DNA of 64,000 bases from Parapedobacter sp042666505 (GCF_042666505.1 NZ_JBHTDN010000003.1:186001-250000), one strand, 5' to 3'. Shown: positions 16,554 through 25,716, numbered from the stretch's first letter. Notes: a model not told the origin generated them from the sequence alone. Numbers and translations are program-made.

Positions 16554-17801
16554 GCCAAACGCGGTTTTCACCTGATCTACATAGTCCAATTTTTCCCAAG
16601 TGAATAATTCAACTTCCAGCGAAGTTGTTTCGCCATTGCTGTTTTCAAACGTCTTGGTTACCGTACGAGGTTCACGCCCCATATGCCCATAAGCAGCGGT
16701 TTCAGAATAAATGGGACTGCGTAGTTTTAACCGAGTTTCGATACCGTAAGGCGTCATGTCAAACAACTCACGGATTTTACGGGCGATCTCGCCATCTGAT
16801 AGCCCGACTTTGGACGTCCCGTACGTGTTGACATAAATACCTATGGGATCTTTGACCCCAATGGCATACGATATTTGCACCAATAGTTCGTCTGCTACAC
16901 CCGCTGCGACAAGGTTCTTCGCAATGTGCCGGGTAGCATACGCAGCCGAGCGATCAACCTTGGATGGATCCTTTCCGGAGAAAGCACCACCACCGTGGCC
17001 GCCTTTACCCCCATAGGTGTCTACGATAATTTTTCTTCCCGTCAATCCGGTGTCACCATGGGGACCACCGATGACAAATTTGCCGGTGGGATTGATGTGA
17101 TAGGTAATGTCGTCTGTAAACAAACGCTGCAGTTCAGGTTTTAACTGGCCTTTCACGCGAGGCACCAGGATGTTAACTATGTCTGATTTTATCTTGGCCA
17201 ACATCGCTTCTTCGGTGTCGAAGTCATCATGCTGGGTGGAAACCACAATGGCATCAATTCGGATGGGCTTGTGGGTGTCGTCGTATTCAAGTGTTACCTG
17301 GGCTTTTGAGTCGGGCCGAAGGTACGTGATTTCCTTGTTTTCCCGACGCAGGGCAGCCAGCTCGTACAGCAGCCGGTGTGCCAGGTCCAATGCCAACGGC
17401 ATCAGATTCTCGGTTTCATTACTGGCATAGCCAAACATGATGCCTTGATCGCCGGCACCCTGTTCCTGCTTTTCTTTGCGGTCTACTCCTTGGTTGATAT
17501 CAGGCGACTGCTCGTGGATGGCCGACAGAATGCCGCATGAATTGGCTTCAAACATATACTCGGATTTTGTGTATCCGATGCGTTCGATGACCCCGCGAGC
17601 AATCTTCGGTACATCCAGGTATATTTTGGATTTGACCTCACCAGCCAAAACCACCTGTCCTGTGGTTACTAACGTTTCGATAGCCACGCGCGAGTCGGCG
17701 TCCCAAGCGAGGAAATTGTCGATAAGCGCGTCGGAAATTTGATCGGCAATCTTGTCAGGATGTCCTTCCGAAACGGATTCTGATGTAAATAAATATGGCA
17801 T
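16548..17801 (-). CDS. metK: S-adenosylmethionine synthase
   Basis: MetK makes S-adenosylmethionine from methionine and ATP. The protein is 417 residues and shows the family blocks: LFTSESVSEGHPDKIADQIS at the N-terminus, GAGDQGIMFGYA and GGGAFSGKDPSKVDRSAAY. The start ATG 17801 (MPYLFTSES) fits the family; the open frame extends to 17825, but a TAGCTTTG element at 17823-17830 makes that start unlikely. The predicted leader is only about 15 bases, so there is no room for a SAM riboswitch. It overlaps fabD by 6 bases, end to end. Confidence 0.96.
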   Translation of the reverse strand: MPYLFTSESVSEGHPDKIADQISDALIDNFLAWDADSRVAIETLVTTGQVVLAGEVKSKIYLDVPKIARGVIERIGYTKSEYMFEANSCGILSAIHEQSPDINQGVDRKEKQEQGAGDQGIMFGYASNETENLMPLALDLAHRLLYELAALRRENKEITYLRPDSKAQVTLEYDDTHKPIRIDAIVVSTQHDDFDTEEAMLAKIKSDIVNILVPRVKGQLKPELQRLFTDDITYHINPTGKFVIGGPHGDTGLTGRKIIVDTYGGKGGHGGGAFSGKDPSKVDRSAAYATRHIAKNLVAAGVADELLVQISYAIGVKDPIGIYVNTYGTSKVGLSDGEIARKIRELFDMTPYGIETRLKLRSPIYSETAAYGHMGREPRTVTKTFENSNGETTSLEVELFTWEKLDYVDQVKTAFGL

Positions 17802-17822
17802 ATCGCTATCTGATTTCGGCTG

Positions 17823-17830
17823 CAAAGCTA
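17823..17830 (-). promoter_or_regulatory. -7 promoter element TAGCTTTG for metK
   Basis: On the minus strand this is a full match to TAnnTTTG. It predicts a transcription start near 17816 and a short leader before the ATG at 17801. The same octamer precedes gcvT. Confidence 0.5.
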
Positions 17831-17924
17831 CGATACTTTTGTCGTTTTCAAAACTGAGACAGTGCCCCAGTATTAAATTTATATAAAATATCGCGGAGAA
17901 GGCAATTTATATGGATAATGCTAA

Positions 17925-17932
17925 TACTTTTG
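17925..17932 (+). promoter_or_regulatory. -7 promoter element TACTTTTG for the lipid kinase gene
   Basis: A full match to TAnnTTTG that ends 18 bases before the ATG at 17951. It is divergent from the metK promoter about 100 bases away. Confidence 0.45.
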
Positions 17933-17950
17933 CACGGATAACAGGCTTAT

Positions 17951-18838
17951 ATGGTGGCCATGGGGAAAAAGAAACGGGTTTTATTTGTGGTTAACCCCAT
18001 ATCGGGAGGCAAAAGGAAAAAGGGGTTTGAAAAACGGGCTCTCGAGGCACTTGATGCCGGGTTGTACGATGCTCACTTTGTTTTCAGCGAATACCCAGGT
18101 CATGCAAATAAATTGGGGAAAGAGGCGGTACAGGAAGGTTTCGACCTGGTGGTGGCCGTGGGCGGTGATGGGACCATCAATGAAATTGCATCCGCGTTGA
18201 ATGGTACAGAGACCGCGTTGGGAATTATTCCAGAGGGGTCCGGAAACGGACTGGCTCTTTACCTCGGAATCCCGCTTAACGAACGCGCGGCGGTGCGACG
18301 TCTAAATCGGTTTGAAACCATAACTATTGATAGCGGCACGATCAACGGATTGGCATTTTTTAATATGGCAGGCATCGGCTTTGATGCATCGGTAAGTGAC
18401 CGATTTGCCAATGACAACATCCGGGGACCGATCGGTTACCTAAAAGCCGTGTTAACCGAAATCAGTACTTACAAGCCGAAGCGGTACGTGTTGGATATCG
18501 ATGGGAAGACTTTTGAGCGGGAAGCATTTATGATCAGCGTGGCTAATTCGCCGCAATATGGGAATAATGCGTATGTCGCGCCACAGGCGTCGGTGACGGA
18601 TGGCGTGTTGGATGTATGCATTATTCATAAATTTCCGTTATACACTATTCCGATGATGCTGTTCCATTTATTCAACAAGACAGCCGATCAATCAGAATAC
18701 GTAGAGATTGTCCCCGGGAAAAAGATCCATATCGAACGAGATACCTCGGATGCGGTACATGTGGATGGAGAGCCCATGGAAATGGGCACGATGTTGGACA
18801 TCACCGTAAACCCGGACACACTGCGTATTCTTTGCTGA
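17951..18838 (+). CDS. Diacylglycerol kinase family lipid kinase
   Basis: The 295-residue cytoplasmic protein belongs to the DgkB/YegS/sphingosine-kinase fold. Near the N-terminus is VVNPISGGKRK, then AVGGDGTINEIASAL (nucleotide loop, about 73-87) and PEGSGNGLALYLGIP (about 96-110). The C-terminal half ends with VDGEPMEM, typical of the family. It would phosphorylate a lipid such as diacylglycerol; Sphingobacteriaceae make sphingolipids, so another lipid is possible. The start is ATG 17951 or ATG 17960 (MGKKKRVLFV); the second looks more like relatives. No partner gene is adjacent. Confidence 0.88.
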   Translation: MVAMGKKKRVLFVVNPISGGKRKKGFEKRALEALDAGLYDAHFVFSEYPGHANKLGKEAVQEGFDLVVAVGGDGTINEIASALNGTETALGIIPEGSGNGLALYLGIPLNERAAVRRLNRFETITIDSGTINGLAFFNMAGIGFDASVSDRFANDNIRGPIGYLKAVLTEISTYKPKRYVLDIDGKTFEREAFMISVANSPQYGNNAYVAPQASVTDGVLDVCIIHKFPLYTIPMMLFHLFNKTADQSEYVEIVPGKKIHIERDTSDAVHVDGEPMEMGTMLDITVNPDTLRILC

Positions 18839-19024
18839 CAGGATTTATTAGCGATAGCGAAACAATTTATTGTCGAAACGGTCGTTTAGTAAAGGACGTG
18901 AAACCCGGAGCTCATGCACGCTTCGTCACAAATGCAGGTTCCGTGAGGCGGTTGAAGAACATACTTAGCGAAGCGATCTCATTGATGCCGCTAAAAACAA
19001 TAATAGATCAATAATTATTTACGA

Positions 19025-19366
19025 ATGAAAAAGAAACAGCGGTATAGCGGCGTTGTATATTCTACGGATGAAGCCTTTCACTATCAGGAGACCGATAGTC
19101 TGGAAGAAGAGACGCTGCCTAACCACAAACAACAGTTGCGGGTGATGCTGGACAAAAAGATGCGGGGTGGCAAAACCGTAACGTTAATAACAGGCTTTGT
19201 GGGTACCTCGCATGATCTGGAAGCCTTAGGTAAAAAACTAAAGCAGAAATGTGGAGTGGGAGGGAGTACCAAAGACGGCGAAATTATCGTACAGGGCGAT
19301 TTCAAACAACGTATTCTGCAACTGCTTAACGAGGAAGGTTATCGGGTCAAACCTGTCGGGGGATAG
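19025..19366 (+). CDS. SUI1/eIF1-like translation factor (YciH family)
   Basis: The 113-residue protein has a SUI1 domain in its C-terminal two thirds: RGGKTVTLITGFVGTS, LEALGKKLKQKCGVGGSTKDGEI and QGDFKQRILQLLNEEGY. These are the hallmark blocks of eIF1/YciH, which act at start-codon selection on the small ribosomal subunit. The N-terminal 35 residues are polar and probably flexible. No clear promoter is seen. The 186 bases before it (18839-19024) hold no convincing gene. Confidence 0.9.
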   Translation: MKKKQRYSGVVYSTDEAFHYQETDSLEEETLPNHKQQLRVMLDKKMRGGKTVTLITGFVGTSHDLEALGKKLKQKCGVGGSTKDGEIIVQGDFKQRILQLLNEEGYRVKPVGG

Positions 19367-19765
19367 AAGGGGCGTAAAACATGTTAAATAAATTATTGAC
19401 AATTAATGCATTAATCGAAATGCCGGTCCATGTCAGCGGATCCAATAAATGTAAGATTGCCATTTATGCATTGCTAAAACCTATTTATTTTGAATGTTTA
19501 ATTTGCAATTACAAAAAAAAATAGTTTTCATTGTGCAGAAATTGCTTTGTGATTACTATAGCACTGAACGTTAAGGTGTGCTGATGCTGCTGCTGCGCAT
19601 TCCTTTGGCTTAAGATAGTTTACTAAACAATTATTGACGGGACATTTTGTTTTTACTTTAAAATACTATATTTGCTTTAGCCATTATGGTGGCTAGCAAC
19701 GGATTAAATTGTACAAATTACTTAAAAATCATAATTAACAACATTAAAATCTAAAATTCAAAAAG
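19367..19765. other. AT-rich intergenic region before the Ton operon
   Basis: These 399 bases hold no convincing gene. A 47-codon frame at 19381-19524 is AT-rich, with a Lys run at its end and no family resemblance, and is probably chance. The useful signal is the promoter pair at 19646-19674. The last 90 bases are A-rich, as is usual for Bacteroidota 5' leaders before strongly translated genes. Confidence 0.6.
19646..19674 (+). promoter_or_regulatory. Promoter of the exbB-tonB operon
   Basis: TTTG at 19646-19649 and TATATTTG at 19667-19674, with a 17-base gap, match the Bacteroidota -33/-7 pattern. The predicted start is near 19681, giving a leader of about 85 A-rich bases before exbB at 19766. 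Confidence 0.6.
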
Positions 19766-20596
19766 ATGGCAAACGCACCAAAAACAAGCACAATTAAAAC
19801 GGAGAAGAGCAATTCAACATCCAATGTTTTTGCAAGTCTGGCAATTATTATTTGTTTCGTTGTCGGGGCATTGGTATGGAGATATATTATGGGTGACCCG
19901 AACAACTTCGTGGATGGCGACCCTGCAAATCGTCCGAAAGAAGGCAATTACTTAGGAATGGTTTACCACGCTGGATATGTGGTTCCTGTATTATTGGGAT
20001 TGTTCTTGATGGTATGGGTTTTTGCAGTTGAGCGCTTCATCGTGATCGGCCGAGCTTCCGGAAAAGGCAACGTAGGTAATTTCGTGCGGAAAATCCAGTC
20101 TCTTATCGGAGGAGGCAACATTGATTCTGCTATCTCAGAATGCGATAAGCAACAAGGTTCCGTAGCAAACGTAATTAAAGCAGGTTTGTTGAAGTACAAA
20201 GATGTGTCGGCAAATCCCGCCCTTGATACGGAACAGGCGACGGTTGCGATCCAGAAGGAAATTGAAGAAGCGACAGCACTGGAAATGCCGATGCTGGAGA
20301 AAAACCTCACTATTATGGCTACCTTGGTTTCTATCGGTACATTGACCGGTCTGTTGGGTACGGTAACCGGGATGATCAAAGCATTCTCGGCGTTGGCTAC
20401 CGGTGGTGCTCCTGATTCGGCGCAATTAGCAAACGGTATTTCTGAGGCCTTGATTAACACGGCAACAGGTATCGCTACTTCGGCCATCGCCATCGTATTT
20501 TACAACATCTTTACTTCTAAAATCGACACGTTGACCTACTCAATTGATGAGGCAGGGTTCTCCATCGTGCAAACCTATGCAGCTTCACATAAATAA
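19766..20596 (+). CDS. exbB: MotA/TolQ/ExbB proton channel family protein
   Basis: This 276-residue inner-membrane protein forms the proton channel that powers TonB. Hydrophobic segments lie near residues 22-41, 70-89, 170-195 (LVSIGTLTGLLGTVTGMIKAF) and 215-245 (INTATGIATSAIAIVFYN). The first helix and the linker after it (GDPNNFVDGDPANRPKEG) are extra compared with the three-helix enterobacterial ExbB, a form common in Bacteroidota. It is the first gene of a run of seven on the same strand (exbB, exbD, exbD, tonB, small membrane protein, PstS-like, TPR) with its own promoter. Confidence 0.93.
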   Translation: MANAPKTSTIKTEKSNSTSNVFASLAIIICFVVGALVWRYIMGDPNNFVDGDPANRPKEGNYLGMVYHAGYVVPVLLGLFLMVWVFAVERFIVIGRASGKGNVGNFVRKIQSLIGGGNIDSAISECDKQQGSVANVIKAGLLKYKDVSANPALDTEQATVAIQKEIEEATALEMPMLEKNLTIMATLVSIGTLTGLLGTVTGMIKAFSALATGGAPDSAQLANGISEALINTATGIATSAIAIVFYNIFTSKIDTLTYSIDEAGFSIVQTYAASHK

Positions 20597-20669
20597 AATT
20601 AAATTCCGGTAGTTTATGGAAAGCCGGAGGAAGATGCATCTATAAGTAAAGAGATAAAAAGAAACACAT

Positions 20670-21302
20670 ATGCCAAGGGTTAAAGTAAAGAGAGCCAGTA
20701 CGACAATAGACATGACGGCCATGTGCGATGTGTCTTTTCTGCTGCTCACATTTTTCATATTGACAGCCACGGCCCGGCAGCCCGAGCCATTGCAGGTGGA
20801 CACGCCTGCGTCGGTAACGCAAGTCAAGGTTCCTGATGACGATCTGGGACTGATTACCATCGGTGATGGTGGGAAGGTTTTTTTCGGTGTCGTGAATCAA
20901 CACGCGCGGGGCAGAATGCTGGAACTCATGTCTGAAAAGTATTCGATACCATTTACGGCGGAAGAGAAAGCCAAGTTTTCTGGTATGGAAACTTTTGGCG
21001 TGCCGATGGGCAATTTGAAGCAACTTATCAACATGGGCCCCAACGACCGGGTGAAGCCGGGCTTGCAGCCGGGTATTCCCGTTGACACGGCCGGGGACGC
21101 ACTGACCAATGAATTATTCCATTGGATCTACTCGGCCCGCGTGGCGACCAAGGAGCTGAAGGATACGGAAATGCGGATTTCGATCAAGGGCGATGCCGAA
21201 GAGAAATATCCTGAAATCAAAAAGGTAATCGACGTATTGCAAAGCCAGAAGGTGAATAAGTTCAGCTTAATCACCAGTCTCCGTGCTGGAGAGGAATTAT
21301 AG
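20670..21302 (+). CDS. exbD: ExbD/TolR biopolymer transport protein, long form
   Basis: ExbD couples the ExbB proton channel to TonB. The single membrane helix at about 17-36 carries the conserved Asp20 (MTAMCDVSFLLLTFF). The periplasmic part is longer than in the classical 140-residue ExbD, with a 60-residue insert (about 85-145) before the final DAEEKYPEIKKVIDVLQ and VNKFSLITSL blocks. The protein has 210 residues. A second, shorter ExbD follows 32 bases downstream, so the pair may form hetero-oligomers. Confidence 0.92.
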   Translation: MPRVKVKRASTTIDMTAMCDVSFLLLTFFILTATARQPEPLQVDTPASVTQVKVPDDDLGLITIGDGGKVFFGVVNQHARGRMLELMSEKYSIPFTAEEKAKFSGMETFGVPMGNLKQLINMGPNDRVKPGLQPGIPVDTAGDALTNELFHWIYSARVATKELKDTEMRISIKGDAEEKYPEIKKVIDVLQSQKVNKFSLITSLRAGEEL

Positions 21303-21334
21303 GCAATGCAGTTTAACAGTAAAGGAAATAAGAA

Positions 21335-21847
21335 ATGGCAGAATTAAATACCGGCGGTAAGCAGCAGCCGAGAGTGGACTTGACAGCCATGGTGGATTTG
21401 GCGTTCCTCTTGATCACTTTTTTCATGCTTACGACGTCGATCAACAAGCCGAATGCCATGGACGTGGCCATGCCGGATAAGAACGAGGAGGATCCGGAGG
21501 ATAGGCTGGAGGTAGCCGATACCCGTACCTTAACACTGCTGCTTGGCAGCAACAATAAGATCGAGTGGTATCACGGCGATTACAGTAATCCGATTGAAGG
21601 TCCCGAGATTGTCGACTATGGCAAAGAAGGCATCCGGCCCATCTTGATGAAAAAGATGGAGCAGGTAAGACAGCAGACCGGAAAAGACTTAATCATCGTA
21701 CTAAGACCCAGCGAAAAATCTACACACCGTAATCTGGTTGACATCCTCGATGAGATGAATATCATTAAGGCACCGATTTATATGATCGGTACCATCAGTG
21801 ATCCAGAAATTGAGGTGCTGAAACGGGACAACTTGTATAATGATTGA
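21335..21847 (+). CDS. exbD: ExbD/TolR biopolymer transport protein, second copy
   Basis: The 170-residue protein has one membrane helix at about 19-36 with the conserved Asp21 (DLTAMVDLAFLLITFF). A periplasmic domain ending LVDILDEMNIIKAPIYMIG follows. It differs clearly from the first ExbD outside the helix, so this is an old duplication. It sits between the first exbD and tonB. Two exbD genes per Ton operon are usual in Bacteroidota. Confidence 0.92.
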   Translation: MAELNTGGKQQPRVDLTAMVDLAFLLITFFMLTTSINKPNAMDVAMPDKNEEDPEDRLEVADTRTLTLLLGSNNKIEWYHGDYSNPIEGPEIVDYGKEGIRPILMKKMEQVRQQTGKDLIIVLRPSEKSTHRNLVDILDEMNIIKAPIYMIGTISDPEIEVLKRDNLYND

Positions 21848-21872
21848 TGAATAACCACAGAATACGATAGCT

Positions 21873-22706
21873 ATGTTAGGTTCAAAATTGGATATTTTTA
21901 AGAAAGAATGGCTCGATGTGGTATTTGACGGTCGAAACAAGACTTACGGAGCATATGACCTTCGTAAGTTGTCACCCAAAGCTACCAATATCGGACTGTT
22001 TTCGGCATCCATTGCGTTTGTGCTGCTTCTGTTGACACCTGCGATTGCACGGTGGATAGGAGTGGACCTGGGTAGTGACGAGCCGACAGAACAAATTATT
22101 GAAACCGAGGTGGTGCTTTCCGAGCCGCCACCCGTAAACGAAGAGGAACCGCCTCCTCCTCCACCAGTAGAACCTCCCCCTCCTCGGGTAGACCAGGTGC
22201 GTATGCCTGAGCCGAAGGTGGTACCGGCAGAACAGGTACAGGATGAGGAACCCCCTACGGTTGAGCAATTGAAACTGGCTGATCCAGGATCGAAGACGAT
22301 TGAAGGGGATCCAAACGCCGAAATCCGAATTGATTTACCGGTAGGTGAAGGTGAAGTCGATGCGGAAGTAACGGAATCCTCAAGTGATCAGATTTTCCAA
22401 TCAGTGGAAGTGCAGCCTCAACCGCCAGGTGGTATGAAGGCGTTTATGGAATGGGTAGGTAAAAATTATGATTACCCCCAAGCGGCCATTGAAGCCGGCG
22501 TAAATGGACAGGTACAAGTGTCATTTGTTGTGGAACGGGATGGCAGCCTGACCGACATTAAAGTAGTCAGGGACTTGAAATATGGTACCGGCGAAGCAGC
22601 GGTAAAGTTGCTTTCTAAGGCCGCAAAATGGAGCCCTGGCGTGCAAAACGGCCGTCCGGTGCGGGTGGCGTATACATTGCCTATCCGGCTTAACCTTCAA
22701 CAATAA
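21873..22706 (+). CDS. tonB: Energy transducer TonB
   Basis: TonB passes energy from ExbBD to outer-membrane receptors. The 277-residue protein has a cytoplasmic N-terminus with the Bacteroidota signature RNKTYGAYDLRK (21-32). A membrane helix lies at about 41-60. A Glu/Pro-rich periplasmic linker spans about 84-125 (EEEPPPPPPVEPPPPRVD). A C-terminal TonB domain runs from about 195 to 277 (YPQAAIEAGVNGQVQVSFVV, GEAAVKLLSKAAKWSPG). It is the fourth gene of the operon. Likely clients include receptors elsewhere in the genome. Confidence 0.95.
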   Translation: MLGSKLDIFKKEWLDVVFDGRNKTYGAYDLRKLSPKATNIGLFSASIAFVLLLLTPAIARWIGVDLGSDEPTEQIIETEVVLSEPPPVNEEEPPPPPPVEPPPPRVDQVRMPEPKVVPAEQVQDEEPPTVEQLKLADPGSKTIEGDPNAEIRIDLPVGEGEVDAEVTESSSDQIFQSVEVQPQPPGGMKAFMEWVGKNYDYPQAAIEAGVNGQVQVSFVVERDGSLTDIKVVRDLKYGTGEAAVKLLSKAAKWSPGVQNGRPVRVAYTLPIRLNLQQ

Positions 22707-22718
22707 AGCAAGCACGGT

Positions 22719-22952
22719 TTGGCATTGAAACAGCACCAACAGAACGTGAATGGCAGACAGAAATCGCCCACCAAGCGGTTTCTGTCTATTTTGGGACTGT
22801 TCATGTTCGGTTTTTATTTTGCTTTGGGGATGGTGATTATCTTTTGGAAAGATTTTCCGCTCCAGCTCGATCAGACCCTGCGGACATTATTTGGTGTGTT
22901 ACTCGTCGTTTATTCTTTCTTCCGATTTGTGCGACTTTGGCAAAATCGGTAA
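22719..22952 (+). CDS. Small two-helix membrane protein in the Ton operon
   Basis: The 77-residue protein has a polar, basic N-terminus and two hydrophobic segments, near 24-43 (LSILGLFMFGFYFALGMVII) and 55-70 (LRTLFGVLLVVYSFFRF), with a basic tail. I do not recognise a family. The start is a TTG 10 bases after tonB, or possibly GTG 22746, which would shorten it by nine residues; there is no ATG before the first helix. Its place between tonB and the PstS-like gene suggests a role with the Ton machinery, for example an assembly factor. That is inference. Confidence 0.7.
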   Translation: MALKQHQQNVNGRQKSPTKRFLSILGLFMFGFYFALGMVIIFWKDFPLQLDQTLRTLFGVLLVVYSFFRFVRLWQNR

Positions 22953-23003
22953 GCAGGGAGAGGGTTTGAATTTTTGTAAAAAATTGGTTATTTTTTCATA
23001 ACC

Positions 23004-23915
23004 GTGAAAAAATTAGTATTATTACGGCTCGTTTTTGTTGGAATAGTCACCTCTTGGTCGTGCAGCAATGCACCCTCTGAGAGGGCCCAAACCATTGTGA
23101 GCGGGAAAGTCAACGTGATCGTGGACGAAACGTTGCTCCCGGTCATGGAAGAACAGGTTGAGGTATTTGAGCACTTGTACGACCGAACGGACGTAGATAT
23201 GACAAGTGCGCAGGAGAACCAAATCATCAACAAACTCTTGAATAAGGAAGTGGAAGTGGCCGTGTTGACAAGGCAGCTGACTGCGCAGGAAAACGAGTTC
23301 TTTAAAATGCGTAAATTCACGCCCCGAGTGTATAAGTTTGCGACGGACGCCGTAGCGGTTGTCGTAAACAAGCAGGTCCCGGATTCGGTGATTACGCTGG
23401 ATCATATGATAGCGATCATGAAAGGCGGTGAAGTTGCGGGTTCGTTGAATAGGTTAGTGTTCGATAACGCCAATTCGAGCACGGTCCGGCTTTTGAAAGA
23501 ATTGGCGGATGTTGATTCGTTGCCGGATAACGGGGTATATGCGTTGAAGTCAAATCTCGATGTGCTCAAATACGTGTATGAGACGCCCCAATCTGTGGGG
23601 GTGGTTGGTGTGAGTTGGATCATGAGACCGGACCGAAACACGAAGCGGTATGTGGATGGGATCAAGGTACTGGCCGTAAAAGGCCGTGAGGGTGAACCCG
23701 CAGGCGGAGGGTATTACAAGCCCTCTCAATCCAATTTGGCGGATAGCTTGTATGCATTAGCCCGGCCGGTTTACATTATTAACGCGGAACCACGTAAAAG
23801 TTTAGGCATGGGGTTTGCAGCCTTTTTGACCGGCGAATCTGGTCAGCGGGTGATTTTGAAAGCCGGGTTGTTGCCAGATAGTATACCGCCAAGAGAATTG
23901 ATTATTAGAGAGTAA
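23004..23915 (+). CDS. PstS-like substrate-binding lipoprotein
   Basis: The 303-residue protein has a lipoprotein signal with Cys20 in TSWSCSN. It resembles phosphate-type periplasmic binding proteins: KVNVIVDETLLPVMEEQVEVF near the mature start, VAVLTRQLTAQENEFF, AVVVNKQVPDSVITLDHM, SSTVRLLKELADVDS, and GFAAFLTGESGQRVILKAGLLP at the end. No PstCAB permease or ATPase is nearby, so it may not serve ABC transport. The start is GTG 23004. It follows tonB and the small membrane gene and is 25 bases before the TPR gene, so it is almost certainly part of the Ton transcript. Confidence 0.82.
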   Translation: MKKLVLLRLVFVGIVTSWSCSNAPSERAQTIVSGKVNVIVDETLLPVMEEQVEVFEHLYDRTDVDMTSAQENQIINKLLNKEVEVAVLTRQLTAQENEFFKMRKFTPRVYKFATDAVAVVVNKQVPDSVITLDHMIAIMKGGEVAGSLNRLVFDNANSSTVRLLKELADVDSLPDNGVYALKSNLDVLKYVYETPQSVGVVGVSWIMRPDRNTKRYVDGIKVLAVKGREGEPAGGGYYKPSQSNLADSLYALARPVYIINAEPRKSLGMGFAAFLTGESGQRVILKAGLLPDSIPPRELIIRE

Positions 23916-23940
23916 ATAAAAGTAGTTAAAACTAAATAAG

Positions 23941-25680
23941 ATGAACATGATGAAAAAAGCAATGATATGGGGTATATCCCTTGCTTTTGTGATTACGGGG
24001 GTACGTGCGCAAAGTTTGGACGATGCAAAGAAGGCGATGGATGCGGAGCAATTTGCACAAGCTCGGACCATGTTGGAGACGCTTGTTAAAAGCAAACCGA
24101 AAGACGGAGAAAATTATTTTTATTTAGGGCTTGTTTACATACATAATGAGCACTTGGATTCAGCCTTAGCTGTTTTCGATCAAGGAATTGCGGCAGATCC
24201 AAAAAATAATCTGAACACGGTTGGAAAAGGTATCGTAGATCTTTATAAGGAGGACGCCAATGCTGCCGCCACCAAGTTTGCGGAGGTGACCGGAAAGCTT
24301 AAGCGCAAGGATTACCTGGAATTGTATCACATTGGACGCGCCTATATCGATGCGCCTAATCCAAATTATCAGAAGGCAGTGGAATACCTGGATCAAGCAA
24401 AAGCTAAGAATGCCGAGGATCCGTTGATTCCTTTGGCATTGGGTGATGCCTATATGGGATTGGGAAATGCAAGCCAGGCCTACGTGGGTTATCGGGACGC
24501 CGCAAATTTGGATAATACGCTTACCCGTGCCCGTGTGCAGATGCAGGTAATTACCCGCGGATCGCACGCTTGGCAAGAAGCGATCGATGGATTAAAGCAG
24601 ATTGCAGCTGACGTGCCGGATTACGCACCGACGTATCGTGAATTGGCTGAGACTTATCGTGCATGGGCGCTGACAGCAACTGACACGGCGGCTTACAACG
24701 CACGAAACAGGGAAGGAGTGAACTACTACAAGCAATACATGGATAAGACCGACTATACGGTAGAATCCCGTATCCGCTATGCGGACTTCCTGGTGTACAC
24801 GAAGGACTACGATGAACTGCAAGTACAAGCTCGTGAATTAGCACAGTTGGAAGATGTAAACCCGAAAGTGTTACGTTACCTAGGATACTCGGCTTATGAA
24901 AATGAGCAATATCAGGAAAGTAAGGAAGCATTGGATAAGCTCTTTACGCGTATGGAGGCTGAACGTATCATTCCCCGCGATTATTTGCATTTGGGGCTAT
25001 CTGACATAAAGCTCGCCACGCAAAACACCCCGACGGATGCCGCGTTGTTTGATACGGGGGTAGAACAATTGAAGAAAGCCGTGGCCGCTGATTCTTCAAT
25101 CGCTGACGATTTGAACGATGTGGGCAAGGAATTGTTTACGGCCAAGAAGTTCTTGGACGCTTCAAAGGTGTTTGAAATTGCGGCATCTACACCCACTTCA
25201 CGGAATTTTATTTACGATAATTTCTATTTGGGGTATTCAGCTTACTATGCAGTTGCTACTAAACCGGTAGCTCAACGCGGAGAAGCTGAAACTGCGTTGC
25301 TACACAAAGCCGATACGGCCTTTGGCGTGGTTATCGAAAAGGCGCCTACCACCCAGGATGCGTATTTGTTCCGTGCAAATGTCAACAATTTGCTCGATGA
25401 CACTGAAAACCCAAAAGGTCTGGCTGAACCCTATTTCTTGAAGTACATCGAAATGGTAAAGGAAAAAGGGGATGCTGAGGTCCAAAAGAACAAAAGCAAG
25501 CTGATTGATGCCTACAGTACCATCGCCGTGGTTAGTGTAAAACGTGGCGAGTATCAAAAAGGCAGGGATCTAATCGGTGAAGTGCTTAAGCTTGATCCAG
25601 AAAACGCCTGGGCTAAACAAACTCTGCAGTATTTGGAACAAGAGTCTGCAGCGTCAACAGGCGCCGCCTCAGGACAATAG
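23941..25680 (+). CDS. Secreted tetratricopeptide-repeat protein
   Basis: The 579-residue protein has a signal peptide (cleavage near VRAQ, residue 24) and then many TPR units, for example AKKAMDAEQFAQARTMLETL, YFYLGLVYIHNEHLDSALAV and a final KRGEYQKGRDLIGEVLKLDP. TPR proteins are docking scaffolds, probably periplasmic here. It is the last gene of the Ton operon and is followed by two hairpins, the second a strong terminator. Partner and role are unknown; the operon suggests contact with TonB, ExbD or the PstS-like lipoprotein. Confidence 0.85.
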   Translation: MNMMKKAMIWGISLAFVITGVRAQSLDDAKKAMDAEQFAQARTMLETLVKSKPKDGENYFYLGLVYIHNEHLDSALAVFDQGIAADPKNNLNTVGKGIVDLYKEDANAAATKFAEVTGKLKRKDYLELYHIGRAYIDAPNPNYQKAVEYLDQAKAKNAEDPLIPLALGDAYMGLGNASQAYVGYRDAANLDNTLTRARVQMQVITRGSHAWQEAIDGLKQIAADVPDYAPTYRELAETYRAWALTATDTAAYNARNREGVNYYKQYMDKTDYTVESRIRYADFLVYTKDYDELQVQARELAQLEDVNPKVLRYLGYSAYENEQYQESKEALDKLFTRMEAERIIPRDYLHLGLSDIKLATQNTPTDAALFDTGVEQLKKAVAADSSIADDLNDVGKELFTAKKFLDASKVFEIAASTPTSRNFIYDNFYLGYSAYYAVATKPVAQRGEAETALLHKADTAFGVVIEKAPTTQDAYLFRANVNNLLDDTENPKGLAEPYFLKYIEMVKEKGDAEVQKNKSKLIDAYSTIAVVSVKRGEYQKGRDLIGEVLKLDPENAWAKQTLQYLEQESAASTGAASGQ

Positions 25681-25690
25681 CGCCTTTTTT

Positions 25691-25707
25691 AACGGTATAC
25701 CGTTTTT
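25691..25707 (+). terminator. Palindrome with T-run after the TPR gene
   Basis: AACGGTATACCGTT (25691-25704) is a perfect palindrome followed by TTT, 10 bases beyond the stop codon. With almost no loop it is weak on its own and may help the stronger terminator just downstream. Confidence 0.4.
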
Positions 25708-25716
25708 AAGGGTTTC

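Noticed and set aside
17802..17950. A SAM riboswitch before metK.
   Set aside because: The promoter element leaves a leader of only about 15 bases, and no riboswitch-like helices are present.
18832..19014. A 60-codon plus-strand frame after the lipid kinase gene.
   Set aside because: It begins with TTG inside the previous gene, has no recognisable domain and has an unremarkable composition; a chance frame is more likely.
19381..19524. A 47-codon frame starting with ATG after the SUI1 gene.
   Set aside because: It is AT-rich, ends in a Lys run made by an A-tract, has no family resemblance and no promoter element.
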